64,000 nt of DNA, taken from positions 13,018-77,017 of the forward strand of contig JBPCJY010000132.1 in assembly GCA_051004815.1 (NCBI GenBank). Direction: 5' to 3'. Source of the stretch: JBBQXY01 sp051004815. GTDB taxonomy: Bacteria; Chloroflexota; Ktedonobacteria; Ktedonobacterales; Ktedonobacteraceae. The stretch's first letter is position 1. Each line of letters opens with the position of its first letter. Both the position numbers and the translations under genes were made by a program. The notes beneath the pieces were generated by a model. The model was not told the DNA's origin. It saw nothing but the letters and a program-made list of their open reading frames with translations, and ran no database searches. This document shows positions 51,792 through 60,143 of this stretch, piece after piece.

Positions 51792-52670
51792 TTATTCCTC
51801 CCCTGTAATGCGGCCTTGCGCCTTGCGCAGCGCACGCACTGTCAGTGTACGCACCATCGCACGTTTGTAGTCGGCAGAACCGCGTGAATCGCTACTTGGT
51901 TGCGCTGCCGCCGCGGCAAGTTCAGCCGCCTGGTGAATGCTTGCGTCATCTAACGCCTTCCCAAGCAATGCTTGTTCGGCATCGCGAGCTCGCAGAGGAG
52001 TCGGCCCCACATTGGTCAAAGCGATACCTGCACGTACCACATTCCCGCTATCATCCAACGTGACAGAGGCAGCGACCCCCGCGATAGCATAATCCCCAAC
52101 TTTGCGTTCCAGCTTAATATAAGCACTCCCACTTCGTGCCGCCGGTGCTGGCACGCGGATCTCTTGTAAGAGTTCATTGGGATGGAGCGTGGTCTCGAAA
52201 GACGAATCGGCGAAAAACTCGTCAATAGGAATGAGACGCTGACCTCCCGGGCCAACAGCCACGATCTGCGCCCTCAAAACTAACATGGTTGCGGGATGAT
52301 CGTTGGCAGGATCAGCATGGGCAAGGTTGCCCCCAACCGTGGCCCAGTTGCGTACAACCGGATCAGCCACCACCGATGAGGTATCTAACAGAATAGGGTA
52401 GCGGCTGCGGATGAGAGCAGAAGCATCTAGCTCTGCTTCACGCGTTAACGCGCCAATGTGCAATGTGCCATCCGACTCTTGAATATACTCCAGATCAGGA
52501 ATATGGTTGATATCAATCAAGACAGATGGACCAGCAAGGCGGAATCGCAAGATAGGTATCAGACTTTGCCCGCCAGCGAGGATTTTGGCTTCGTCGCCAT
52601 GTTGTTCCAACAGCGCAATAGCTTCTGTAACGCTATTTGCCACTACATAATCAAAGGAACCAGGTATCAA
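51792..52670 (-). CDS. coxM: CO dehydrogenase medium, FAD-binding subunit
   Basis: I place the start at TTG 52670, preceded by GGAGGTGACATT, giving IPGSFDYVVANSVTEAIALL directly after the initiator as in family members (292 residues). FAD-binding motifs are AKILAGGQSLIPILRFRLAG and TVGGNLAHADPANDHPAT, the AGGQS and TVGGN signatures of this subunit. First gene of the coxM-coxS-coxL operon; xdhC-YHS follows. The leader region carries a MITE. Confidence 0.95.
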   Translation of the reverse strand: MIPGSFDYVVANSVTEAIALLEQHGDEAKILAGGQSLIPILRFRLAGPSVLIDINHIPDLEYIQESDGTLHIGALTREAELDASALIRSRYPILLDTSSVVADPVVRNWATVGGNLAHADPANDHPATMLVLRAQIVAVGPGGQRLIPIDEFFADSSFETTLHPNELLQEIRVPAPAARSGSAYIKLERKVGDYAIAGVAASVTLDDSGNVVRAGIALTNVGPTPLRARDAEQALLGKALDDASIHQAAELAAAAAQPSSDSRGSADYKRAMVRTLTVRALRKAQGRITGEE

Positions 52671-52878
52671 AATGTCACCTCCAATTAACAGTCGCGGGCC
52701 TACAAGGCCCAAAGACGCGCACGTTCCTGCGCTTCATCGGAAAAATACGCCAGACCGATAGGGAGGAAATCGTGTCAAAGTGTGCAAAACCCTGACATAG
52801 TACAGTATAGACCCTGTGGCCTATAGATGATACCTCCAAAAGGGGGTAATCTAAAGCATACGAATGGAGGTCACAGCC

Positions 52879-53018
52879 CAGATATTTGGAGAGAAGGGCT
52901 GTCATGCTGAGCGCAGCGAAGTATCTGTCTGCTGGCCGACCAGAGATGCTTCGCTGCGCTCAGCATGACAGGACCTCTCTCACGTCTGCTCACGGGAACT
53001 CTTCTCTCCAAATATCTT
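52879..53018. mobile_element. MITE family I, copy B
   Basis: 140 bp with ends CAGATATTTGGAGAGAAGG and CTTCTCTCCAAATATCTT. The interior has the CATGCTGAGCGCAGCGAAG palindrome and a right segment TCTGCTCACGGGAAC. The expected final G is T and no flanking duplication is seen, so this copy has decayed or recombined. It lies about 210 bases upstream of the coxM start. Confidence 0.75.
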
Positions 53019-53247
53019 CTTGAAAGGGCAGTATGTTGAGATGTAGTGACGCCCCTGGTGGGTGTCAGGAATCATTCACAGACCCCTGGCTTCTCATGTT
53101 CCACTCCTTGACAAAGGAGATAGCAATATGTTATCTTTCTACATAGCGTATTGCTATATAACGATTTTCTTCTCCTGGCGAAAAGAGGAGAGAAAAAGAT
53201 AATAGCCTGAACGATGGCTGTTTGACAGCGCAAAGGAGAAAAAGAAC

Positions 53248-53565
53248 ATGGCAAAGGGTAAGAAGAAGCAGCTCACACCGGGCGACGTGATGGTGCTCAT
53301 CGGGCTCGCGGCATTGATGGGGTTAGCTATCCGCGAGCAATTGCAAATACCGCCAGCAGAGCGGACATGGCACGGAACACTCTATGGCATCCCCTACGAT
53401 TTTCGCCGACCAACCATCGAACGCCTGCGCGAAACGTTCTGGAACAAGCATACGCCGCGTGTGCTGGTTCCGCATGCCTTTGGCATGGGCTGGTCGATCA
53501 ACTTCTACCCATTGATCAACCCACCAACTGCTCAACATATGCCTGAAACTCCCGCCAAGAAATAA
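53248..53565 (+). CDS. Small protein with one membrane segment and DUF5808-like domain
   Basis: A 105-residue protein. A basic MAKGKKKQ start is followed by a hydrophobic segment (GDVMVLIGLAALMGLAI). The segment WHGTLYGIPYDFRRPTIERL, then ETFWNKHTPRVLVPHAFGMG and WSINFYPL, resembles DUF5808, a small domain with conserved RRPT, W and FGxGW. Function is unknown. AAAGGAGAAAAAGAAC precedes the ATG. The membrane protein downstream follows after 19 bases and probably shares the transcript. Confidence 0.65.
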   Translation: MAKGKKKQLTPGDVMVLIGLAALMGLAIREQLQIPPAERTWHGTLYGIPYDFRRPTIERLRETFWNKHTPRVLVPHAFGMGWSINFYPLINPPTAQHMPETPAKK

Positions 53566-53584
53566 GCAGAGTATGGAGGTAACC

Positions 53585-54328
53585 ATGACTCAATCGGGAA
53601 CTTGGAGTCCCTATGTAGGGAGCAGCTCCCTCCTATTAGCGGTAGTCCTGTTGATCGTCACGGGCGTTTTGATTTTCTTAGCCATTCGATTACATCATCC
53701 AATAGAAGTCAAAAGACCTGGAAAGTTTCTTGGCGTTTCTATCGTCGTGATATGGTTGTTGTCTTTGACAACTTTCTTTGTTGCGGTTATCATCTACGTG
53801 CTTACGCTGTATCAGCAGGTGGGTCATTTAACTGGACCGGTGAACCCCATCACTCCCATTACAGAGACATCAGGAATAGTTGCCTTTCTCGTTATAGCGT
53901 ACCTGGCAAGCCGTCGCGGGTTCTGGGTCGCCATTGGGAGTGCCATTGTTGGGACAATAGCTGCGCCGATGATATTCGAACTCCCCTTCGATCTCATCGT
54001 GATGTGGCGAACGTATCCTCCCGCTCCTGAAATACTGTTTACCTTGCTCTTCTTTTTCCCTCTCTTTCTGGTTGAGATCTCAAGTTTTGCGATGCTCATG
54101 TTATCACCTGTAATGAAGATGTCGCGATATACCCTGTTCCTTTTGGCGGGAATGTTTTTGCTCTTCGCGGTGTGGGCATTGTTTGGCTTTGCATATCCGG
54201 CAGCTCCCCTACCAATTGCTCTTAACGTGCTATCAAAAATTATGGCCTTTGCTACTGCCGTTTCGCTCTTCCTTCCGCAGAAAAAATACGATCTCCATGC
54301 TAATAATTCCCAGACCATTGCAGCGTAA
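53585..54328 (+). CDS. Multi-pass membrane protein, unknown function
   Basis: ATG 53585 is chosen because GGAGG lies 5 bases upstream; an in-frame ATG at 53573 would lie within that site. The 247-residue product has seven hydrophobic segments (LLLAVVLLIVTGVLIFLAI first, ALNVLSKIMAFATAVSLFL last) and no charged catalytic motif. I do not recognise the family. Confidence 0.6.
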   Translation: MTQSGTWSPYVGSSSLLLAVVLLIVTGVLIFLAIRLHHPIEVKRPGKFLGVSIVVIWLLSLTTFFVAVIIYVLTLYQQVGHLTGPVNPITPITETSGIVAFLVIAYLASRRGFWVAIGSAIVGTIAAPMIFELPFDLIVMWRTYPPAPEILFTLLFFFPLFLVEISSFAMLMLSPVMKMSRYTLFLLAGMFLLFAVWALFGFAYPAAPLPIALNVLSKIMAFATAVSLFLPQKKYDLHANNSQTIAA

Positions 54329-54334
54329 ATACCA

Positions 54335-54373
54335 GGATGGGATGACCCTCTGCCATAGAAGGTCATCCCATCC
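54335..54373. terminator. Perfect 13-bp hairpin between convergent genes
   Basis: GGATGGGATGACC (54335-54347) pairs exactly with GGTCATCCCATCC (54361-54373). It lies 6 bases after one stop codon and 10 before the other. No strong T-run, but the position argues for bidirectional termination. Confidence 0.65.
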
Positions 54374-54383
54374 ACAGCTAACC

Positions 54384-54833
54384 TTATGAATTTTCCAACT
54401 GTGCATGCACGCTGATGGCAACGTTATTGCGCAGCGCATTGGAAACTGGACAGCCCTGGTCTGCCGCTTGCGCCGCTTTCTCAAATGCAGCTGCATCAAG
54501 CCCAGGCACATTGCCGTGCACAGTGAGATCCATAGAGCGAATCTTAGGCCCACTGGCACTGAGTTCCAGGGTACAGACGGCATCAACTTGTAGTTTCGTG
54601 GACGGCGTTCCACTCGTAGCAAGGCCGTTCGCGAGTCCCATCGCGTAGCACTCGGCGTGTGCGGCGGCAATCATCTCTTCCGGGCTGGTCTTACCATCTG
54701 GTCGCTCGGTACGTGAAGCCCATGTGATCGGGAGATCTTTGAGCGCACCACTGCTGGTATTCACAATAGTGCCATGACCTTGTATAAGATTCCCTTCCCA
54801 GGTAACCTGGGCGCGACGTTCAACTTGTGGCAT
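54384..54833 (-). CDS. OsmC-family peroxiredoxin-like protein
   Basis: The ATG at 54833 (MPQVERRAQVTWEGNLIQGH) is used; the longer frame upstream is not protein-like. The 149-residue product has the OsmC fold with both redox cysteines: SPEEMIAAAHAECYAMGLAN and AADQGCPVSNALRNNV. OsmC proteins reduce organic hydroperoxides in a dithiol-dependent reaction. Its neighbours do not suggest an operon; a family I MITE lies about 200 bases upstream. Confidence 0.92.
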   Translation of the reverse strand: MPQVERRAQVTWEGNLIQGHGTIVNTSSGALKDLPITWASRTERPDGKTSPEEMIAAAHAECYAMGLANGLATSGTPSTKLQVDAVCTLELSASGPKIRSMDLTVHGNVPGLDAAAFEKAAQAADQGCPVSNALRNNVAISVHAQLENS

Positions 54834-55036
54834 AGTCTTTCTTTCTTTCCTCCTCGCAAAATATAGGTGAAACTGCCGACAACTGCACAACATAGCATCA
54901 GCGCAACAGTTTATCACCACAAACAGCAATCATTAAATGGTACATAGCTTCCTTACAGCTTCCGCTCACAGCGGAACGCGGCAACGAAGGCACGATTATA
55001 ATCTATCATCTAGAAAATAGAATAGCAACAAAGAGG

Positions 55037-55179
55037 CAGACATGTGGAGATAAGAGCTGTCATCCTGAGCGCAGCGAAGGATCTGGCTCGCCGGGCGCAG
55101 AGATCCTTCGCTGCGCTCAGGATGACAGGCAGAACCGCTCTCCAGTCCGCTCACGGGAAGCCTTCTCTCCACATGTCTG
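55037..55179. mobile_element. MITE family I, copy C, with 9-bp target duplication
   Basis: 143 bp. Ends are CAGACATGTGGAGATAAG and CTTCTCTCCACATGTCTG. ACAAAGAGG stands at 55028-55036 and again at 55180-55188, an exact 9-bp duplication. The interior has ATCCTGAGCGCAGCGAAGGA with its complement, and CTCTCCAGTCCGCTCACGGG, which is the reverse complement of the corresponding part of copy A, so it is inserted in the opposite orientation. Confidence 0.87.
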
Positions 55180-55324
55180 ACAAAGAGGTCTTCTGCTTGA
55201 CAACACCCCGCCATAGAGCATACGATGCTACAGTATTTCCCGCTTCCAAAAATGAAGTAACGAATGCAATATAAGAGGTACGCCGTAAATACATAACCAC
55301 ACAGAAAAGAGGATTACTTCTATC

Positions 55325-56263
55325 ATGTCCACACAAACCTCACAGGTCATATACATCCACAATTATGGAGGGCCGGAACAGCTCAAACTTGAACAGGTGC
55401 AGCGTCCAGAACCGCAGGCGGGCGAAGTGCTTGTTCGCGTGCATGCAGCCGGGGTCAACCCCGTAGACTGGAAAATTCGTGCGGGTTGGATGAAAGACTT
55501 TCGACCGATACCCTTTCCTTATACCCTTGGCTTAGACTTTGCTGGCATAGTGGAAGAGGTTGGCCCTGGTGTAACCTCCTTCCAGAAAGGACAGGCGGTT
55601 TTCGGCCAGAGCGCAAAAGGGACATACGCCGAGTATGTCACGGCTCCCGTGGGGACCATCGCGCTCAAACCAAAGACGCTGAGTTTTGATGAAGCTGCCG
55701 CCATACCCGTAGGGGCGACAACTGCCTGGCAGGGTCTCTTTGATCATGGTAATCTACAAGCTGACCAACATGTCCTGATTCAAGGTGCTGCTGGCGGAGT
55801 CGGCTCGTTCGTGGTCCAGTTCGCCCGTTGGAAGGGAGCGCATGTGATTGGCACAGCCTCAAGCTCCAATGTGGACTTTGTGCGTTCATTAGGTGCTGAA
55901 ATCGTTGTTGATTATACAACCACGCCGGTTGAAACCGTTGTGCATGACGTCGATCTTGTGTTTGATACAGTAGGCGCAAAAACGCTTGACTCTTCATTGC
56001 AAGCGGTGAAACGCAGTGGAACCCTGGTGACAATCGCGGGCCAGCCATCTGAAGAGAAAGCACGGGAGCGTGATGTACATGTTGCCAGGTTTTCGGCTAG
56101 TGTCTCCAGCGAACTCTTGCACACCTTTGCGCAGTTGATTGACGAGGGGCAAGTGAAAGTAGCTATCGAGAAAACGTTCCTCTTAAGCGAAGCTCCCCAG
56201 GCCCATAAACTGAGCGAGAATGGTCATGGCCGCGGAAGAATTGTGCTGCACGTCGCGGACTAG
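55325..56263 (+). CDS. Zinc-less medium-chain reductase (quinone-oxidoreductase-like)
   Basis: A 312-residue protein. The N-terminal GroES-like domain (VRVHAAGVNPVDWKIRAGWM, LGLDFAGIVEEVGPGV) lacks the structural and catalytic zinc ligands. The Rossmann domain has VLIQGAAGGVGSFVVQFARW with an AAGGVG motif typical of NADPH-dependent quinone reductases and enone reductases. The C-terminus is EKTFLLSEAPQAHKLSENGH, then GRGRIVLHV. NAD(P)H-dependent reduction of a quinone or activated double bond is expected. It is a single gene. Confidence 0.9.
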   Translation: MSTQTSQVIYIHNYGGPEQLKLEQVQRPEPQAGEVLVRVHAAGVNPVDWKIRAGWMKDFRPIPFPYTLGLDFAGIVEEVGPGVTSFQKGQAVFGQSAKGTYAEYVTAPVGTIALKPKTLSFDEAAAIPVGATTAWQGLFDHGNLQADQHVLIQGAAGGVGSFVVQFARWKGAHVIGTASSSNVDFVRSLGAEIVVDYTTTPVETVVHDVDLVFDTVGAKTLDSSLQAVKRSGTLVTIAGQPSEEKARERDVHVARFSASVSSELLHTFAQLIDEGQVKVAIEKTFLLSEAPQAHKLSENGHGRGRIVLHVAD

Positions 56264-56345
56264 CACACGCGAGAAGTAGACGCAGCCAGGCAACTTCTGC
56301 TAAAGGACTGTAGATTATTGCTAATGCTGCAACATTGTCCAAGGT

Positions 56346-56427
56346 GACCGCAAGGGATCGCCCCTACTATACTACGATACCTGTAGCGCACGTTCTGCGT
56401 ATATAGTAGGGGCGATCCCTTGCGGTC
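56346..56427. repeat. GGTCGCCCCTACTATA hairpin family, copy with 26-bp perfect arms
   Basis: GACCGCAAGGGATCGCCCCT, then ACTATA (56346-56371), is exactly complementary to 56402-56427. The loop is 30 bases. It has the same design as 47719-47797. Confidence 0.8.
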
Positions 56428-56443
56428 GCCCTGGTAATCGAAC

Positions 56444-56481
56444 TGTCGTGGTAATCTATCTGTGTCGTGGTAATCTATCTG
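56444..56481. repeat. 19-bp tandem duplication
   Basis: TGTCGTGGTAATCTATCTG occurs twice in direct succession (56444-56462, 56463-56481), just upstream of the tricorn gene. Confidence 0.8.
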
Positions 56482-56523
56482 TAATGAATACTCACAAATA
56501 GCCTCATGCATAAAGGAGAAAAT

Positions 56524-59500
56524 ATGTCGTCTCAGGGATATGTGCGCTTTCCAGCCATCCACCAGGATCGCATCGTGTTCGTTTCCGAGGATGATCTATG
56601 GTTACTATCGAGTGTGGGTGGGCGAGCGGAGCGTCTCACAGCGGGTGTAGGCAAAGTGAACTATCCGCGTTTTTCGCCGGATGGTACACAACTGGCTTTC
56701 GTTGGCTATGAAGAGGGTCCTGGCGAAGTATATGTGATGCCAGCCGATGGCGACATTGCTCAACGCTTGACGTTTCAATCGGCTTCTTGCCGTGTCTTAG
56801 GGTGGTCACCTGATGGCGCGGAAATACTCTATGCCAGCAATGCCGGACAGTTTGCCGAACGCTTCGAGGTCATCTATGCCATCAGCCCCAAAGGTGGACA
56901 ACCGCGTCAACTTCCCGTTGGCATGGCAAACGCCATTTCATATGGACCACATGGCGGCGTTGTCATTGGCCGCAATATTAACGTGCGTGAAATGTCACAT
57001 CAGAAACGCTACCGCGGCGGCAGGGTAGGCCATCTGTGGTGTGATATGACCGACAGCGGTACATTTCAACGCTTGCTTCATCTCAATGGCAATATCGCTG
57101 ATCCCTGCTGGGTTGGTGAGCGTATCTACTTCATCTCTGACCACGAGGGAGTTGGCAATGTCTATTCCTGTCTACCTACAGGTGAAGACCTTCGTCGCTA
57201 TACCGATCACCAGGATTTCTATGCACGCCATCTTTCGAGCGATGGGCAGCACCTGGTCTATCACGCGGGCGCGGAACTGTACCTGTTTGATCCCGCCAGT
57301 GACAGCACGCACCATCTGACTGTCGAGATACCAAGTATACGCACACAGCGCAATCGTAAATTCGTTCCGGCAGGAAGGTACCTGGATAGCTACGCACTCC
57401 ATCCTCAAGGCTATACGGTAGCACTTACGACGCGTGGCAAAGCCTTCTCCATGGGTAACTGGGAAGGGCCAGTTCTCCAACATGGAGAACTCGATGGAGT
57501 GCGCTATCGCTTCCTGGATTGGCTCAACGATGGCAAGCGCCTGGTTGCCGTCAATGATGCAACGGGACGCGAGGGTTTGGTCGTCTTTGCTCCCGAAGAC
57601 TCCGGTGAACTGAAAACATTTGCCGACATCGAGTTTGGGCGCGTTGTGAAGATGGCTACCTCGCCTACCGATGACATGGTGGCTATCACCAATCATCGTA
57701 ACGAACTCCTCGTCGTGAATCTCGAAACAGGTGAAGCTCGTGTCCTTGACCGCAGCGATTATGGCAACATACAAGGAATTGACTGGTCGCCGGATGGACG
57801 CTGGCTGGCCTATGGATTTTCCTTCACCTCCCAGAAAACAGCCATCAAACTGTGTAACGTGGAAAGCGGCGCAACGCATTTCGTGACCGAGCCTGTCCTG
57901 CGTGATGTTTCACCATCCTTCGATCCCGAAGGAAAGTACCTCTACTTCCTGGGGTATCGCATCTTCAATCCAGTCTATGATAACCTGCAATTCGACCTGG
58001 CGTTCCCACGAGGCGTAAAACCCTACGCGATCACGCTGCAAAGCACTTTGCGCTCCCCTTTCATCGCGGAACCGAAGGCTCCAGGCGAGAAAGGCAAGAA
58101 TAAAGACAAGGAGCAGGAGAAAACAGCGGAAAAGGCACAGCAAAGTGATAGTGAGGAAACGGGTGAAGAGCAAGAGGCGACATCTACACCGCCACCCACA
58201 ATGGTGATTGACCTGGCGGATATTACCTCACGCGTACTGCCTTTCCCGGTCGCGGAAGGCCAATATGAGAAGGTGCAAGGCATCAAGGGCAAAGTGCTCT
58301 TCTTATCACATCCTGTTGAGGGAACGCTCGAACTACCCCTTATCAACCCTGAGATAAAAGGGCGCATTGATAGTTATGATTTTGGGGCCTACAAGAGTGA
58401 GTCGATCATCGATGGGGTCACTGATTTTACTGTCTCGCGTGATAGCAAAACCTTGCTGTATCGCAACAGCCACCGTTTGCGTGTGGTGAAAGCTGGAGAG
58501 AAGCCGTCTAAGTCGGAGAACAATGATCGCCCTGGTCGCGAAAGCGGCTGGCTTGATCTGCATCGTGTGAAGGTTTCGGTGCAACCGGCGGCGGAGTGGA
58601 AGCAAATGTTTGCCGAGGCATGGCGGCTACAGCGTGAGCATTTCTGGGTCGAAGACATGTCGGGTATTGACTGGGATGCCATCTACGCGCAGTACGCTCC
58701 CCTCGTTGAGCGTGTCAGTTCGCGCTCGGATCTCTCCGATCTCTTCTGGGAACTCCAGGGAGAGCTGAATACCTCCCATGCCTATGAACAAGGGGGAGAA
58801 TATCGACATGGGCCGCAGTACTGGCAGGGTTTCCTCGGTGTAGATTGGAACTATGACGCGGAAACTGACCGTTATCGCATTGCCCACATCGTCAAGGGCG
58901 ATCCATCGGATAGCCAGACAACGTCACCGCTCACCAGTCCCGGCCTGAATGTTTTCGCGGGGGATGCTGTCTTGGCCGTGAATGGTCAGCGCGTTGGGGC
59001 AAAGCGCAGCCCGCAGGAACTGCTAGTCAATCAGGCGGATAATGAAGTACAACTCACCATTGAAGAGGCAGAGAGTAAAGAGACCCGTGTGATTACCGTC
59101 AAAGCCTTGTCGGATGAGGCCCCTGCCCGCTATCGCGAGTGGGTGGAGGGCAATCGTCGCACGGTTCACGAGGTTTCGCAGGAGCGTGTCGGCTATATCC
59201 ATGTGCCTGATATGGGGCCAAACGGCTACGCGGAATTTCATCGCAGCTACCTGGCGGAGTATGATTATCCAGCATTACTCGTGGACGTTCGGTGGAACCG
59301 TGGTGGACACGTTTCTGCTCTGCTGTTGGAGAAACTGGCACGGCGGCGCATCGGCTATGATTTCACGCGCTGGAGCCAATCAGAACCCTATCCGCCAGAG
59401 TCGCCACGCGGCCCCATGGTCACCCTGACCAATGAGCATGCAGGCTCGGATGGCGATATCTTCAGCCACAGTTTCAAACTGATGGGGCTGGGGCCATTAG

Positions 59501-59790
59501 TCGGCATGCGCACCTGGGGTGGCGTCATCGGTATCAATCCCCATCATAGATTGGTTGATGGCACCGTGACTACCCAACCAGAGGCGGCTTTCTGGTTCAA
59601 GGACGTGGGCTGGGAGGTGGAAAACTACGGCACCGACCCCGACATCGAGGTCGATATCGCTCCCCAGGATTTCGTCCACAATATTGATCCACAACTGCAA
59701 CGTGCGATTGCGGAGGCTTTGCACCAGATCGAGGTGCGCCCCGCATTGGCTCCAACGCCAGGAGAAAGACCCAGAAAGGCAGTAAGATAA
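56524..59790 (+). CDS. Tricorn protease
   Basis: ATG 56524 follows AAAGGAGAAAAT; an ATG 18 bases upstream overlaps that site. The 1088-residue product has the tricorn order. The first beta-propeller is of PD40 type (YPRFSPDGTQLAFVGYEEGP, VLGWSPDGAEILYASN), and a second follows (GIDWSPDGRWLAYGFSFTSQ). Then come a low-complexity Lys/Glu linker near 520-555, a helical C1 domain (AEAWRLQREHFWVEDMSGID), a PDZ domain (AGDAVLAVNGQRVGAKRSPQ) and the S41-like catalytic domain. The nucleophile is expected in TNEHAGSDGDIFSH, with NYGTDPDIEVD near the end. Cytosolic degradation of peptides from the proteasome or Lon-like proteases is the known role. Confidence 0.94.
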   Translation: MSSQGYVRFPAIHQDRIVFVSEDDLWLLSSVGGRAERLTAGVGKVNYPRFSPDGTQLAFVGYEEGPGEVYVMPADGDIAQRLTFQSASCRVLGWSPDGAEILYASNAGQFAERFEVIYAISPKGGQPRQLPVGMANAISYGPHGGVVIGRNINVREMSHQKRYRGGRVGHLWCDMTDSGTFQRLLHLNGNIADPCWVGERIYFISDHEGVGNVYSCLPTGEDLRRYTDHQDFYARHLSSDGQHLVYHAGAELYLFDPASDSTHHLTVEIPSIRTQRNRKFVPAGRYLDSYALHPQGYTVALTTRGKAFSMGNWEGPVLQHGELDGVRYRFLDWLNDGKRLVAVNDATGREGLVVFAPEDSGELKTFADIEFGRVVKMATSPTDDMVAITNHRNELLVVNLETGEARVLDRSDYGNIQGIDWSPDGRWLAYGFSFTSQKTAIKLCNVESGATHFVTEPVLRDVSPSFDPEGKYLYFLGYRIFNPVYDNLQFDLAFPRGVKPYAITLQSTLRSPFIAEPKAPGEKGKNKDKEQEKTAEKAQQSDSEETGEEQEATSTPPPTMVIDLADITSRVLPFPVAEGQYEKVQGIKGKVLFLSHPVEGTLELPLINPEIKGRIDSYDFGAYKSESIIDGVTDFTVSRDSKTLLYRNSHRLRVVKAGEKPSKSENNDRPGRESGWLDLHRVKVSVQPAAEWKQMFAEAWRLQREHFWVEDMSGIDWDAIYAQYAPLVERVSSRSDLSDLFWELQGELNTSHAYEQGGEYRHGPQYWQGFLGVDWNYDAETDRYRIAHIVKGDPSDSQTTSPLTSPGLNVFAGDAVLAVNGQRVGAKRSPQELLVNQADNEVQLTIEEAESKETRVITVKALSDEAPARYREWVEGNRRTVHEVSQERVGYIHVPDMGPNGYAEFHRSYLAEYDYPALLVDVRWNRGGHVSALLLEKLARRRIGYDFTRWSQSEPYPPESPRGPMVTLTNEHAGSDGDIFSHSFKLMGLGPLVGMRTWGGVIGINPHHRLVDGTVTTQPEAAFWFKDVGWEVENYGTDPDIEVDIAPQDFVHNIDPQLQRAIAEALHQIEVRPALAPTPGERPRKAVR

Positions 59791-59797
59791 TCATAGC

Positions 59798-59910
59798 GAT
59801 GCATAGCCAGCATGTCACCCAATGAGATTGCTTATTGTTATTTGTCATTCTGAGCCGCAGCGAAGAATCCCTGATGCATAGCCAGCATGTCACCCAATGA
59901 GATTGCTTAT
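59798..59910. repeat. 38-bp direct repeats flanking a half-palindrome
   Basis: GATGCATAGCCAGCATGTCA, then CCCAATGAGATTGCTTAT, occurs at 59798-59835 and identically at 59873-59910. Between them lie 37 bases containing GTCATTCTGAGCCGCAGCGA, one arm of the dispersed core palindrome with an inserted C. Confidence 0.85.
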
Positions 59911-59940
59911 AGGCACAGTAAAAATACTCTGCCTATAAGC
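59905..59940 (+). terminator. Hairpin downstream of the tricorn gene
   Basis: GCTTATAGGCA (59905-59915) pairs perfectly with TGCCTATAAGC (59930-59940); AATGTTTCAT follows. A probable terminator although the T-run is weak. The rest of the gap up to 60143 shows no gene. Confidence 0.5.
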
Positions 59941-60143
59941 AATGTTTCATAGTATTCCTGCTTGCTTATGCTCCAATAAGGTGTCAAAACTACAACCACA
60001 TTGCCCGATTCATAACTCAATCATCACTAACCCACTACCTTTCTCATCACCTCTGTAGAGTTAAATGAAAAGAGATTGATCTACACATGTTGATTGGAAA
60101 TTCAATCTTAGACTGCAACTATTTTTCTTAGGGGGGGATGTCT

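Noticed and set aside
55044..55214. Short reading frames over the palindromic repeats on both strands, some with ERSEG-like peptides
   Set aside because: They arise from the dispersed core palindrome and MITE ends. The same peptides appear at every copy and on both strands, without ribosome sites.
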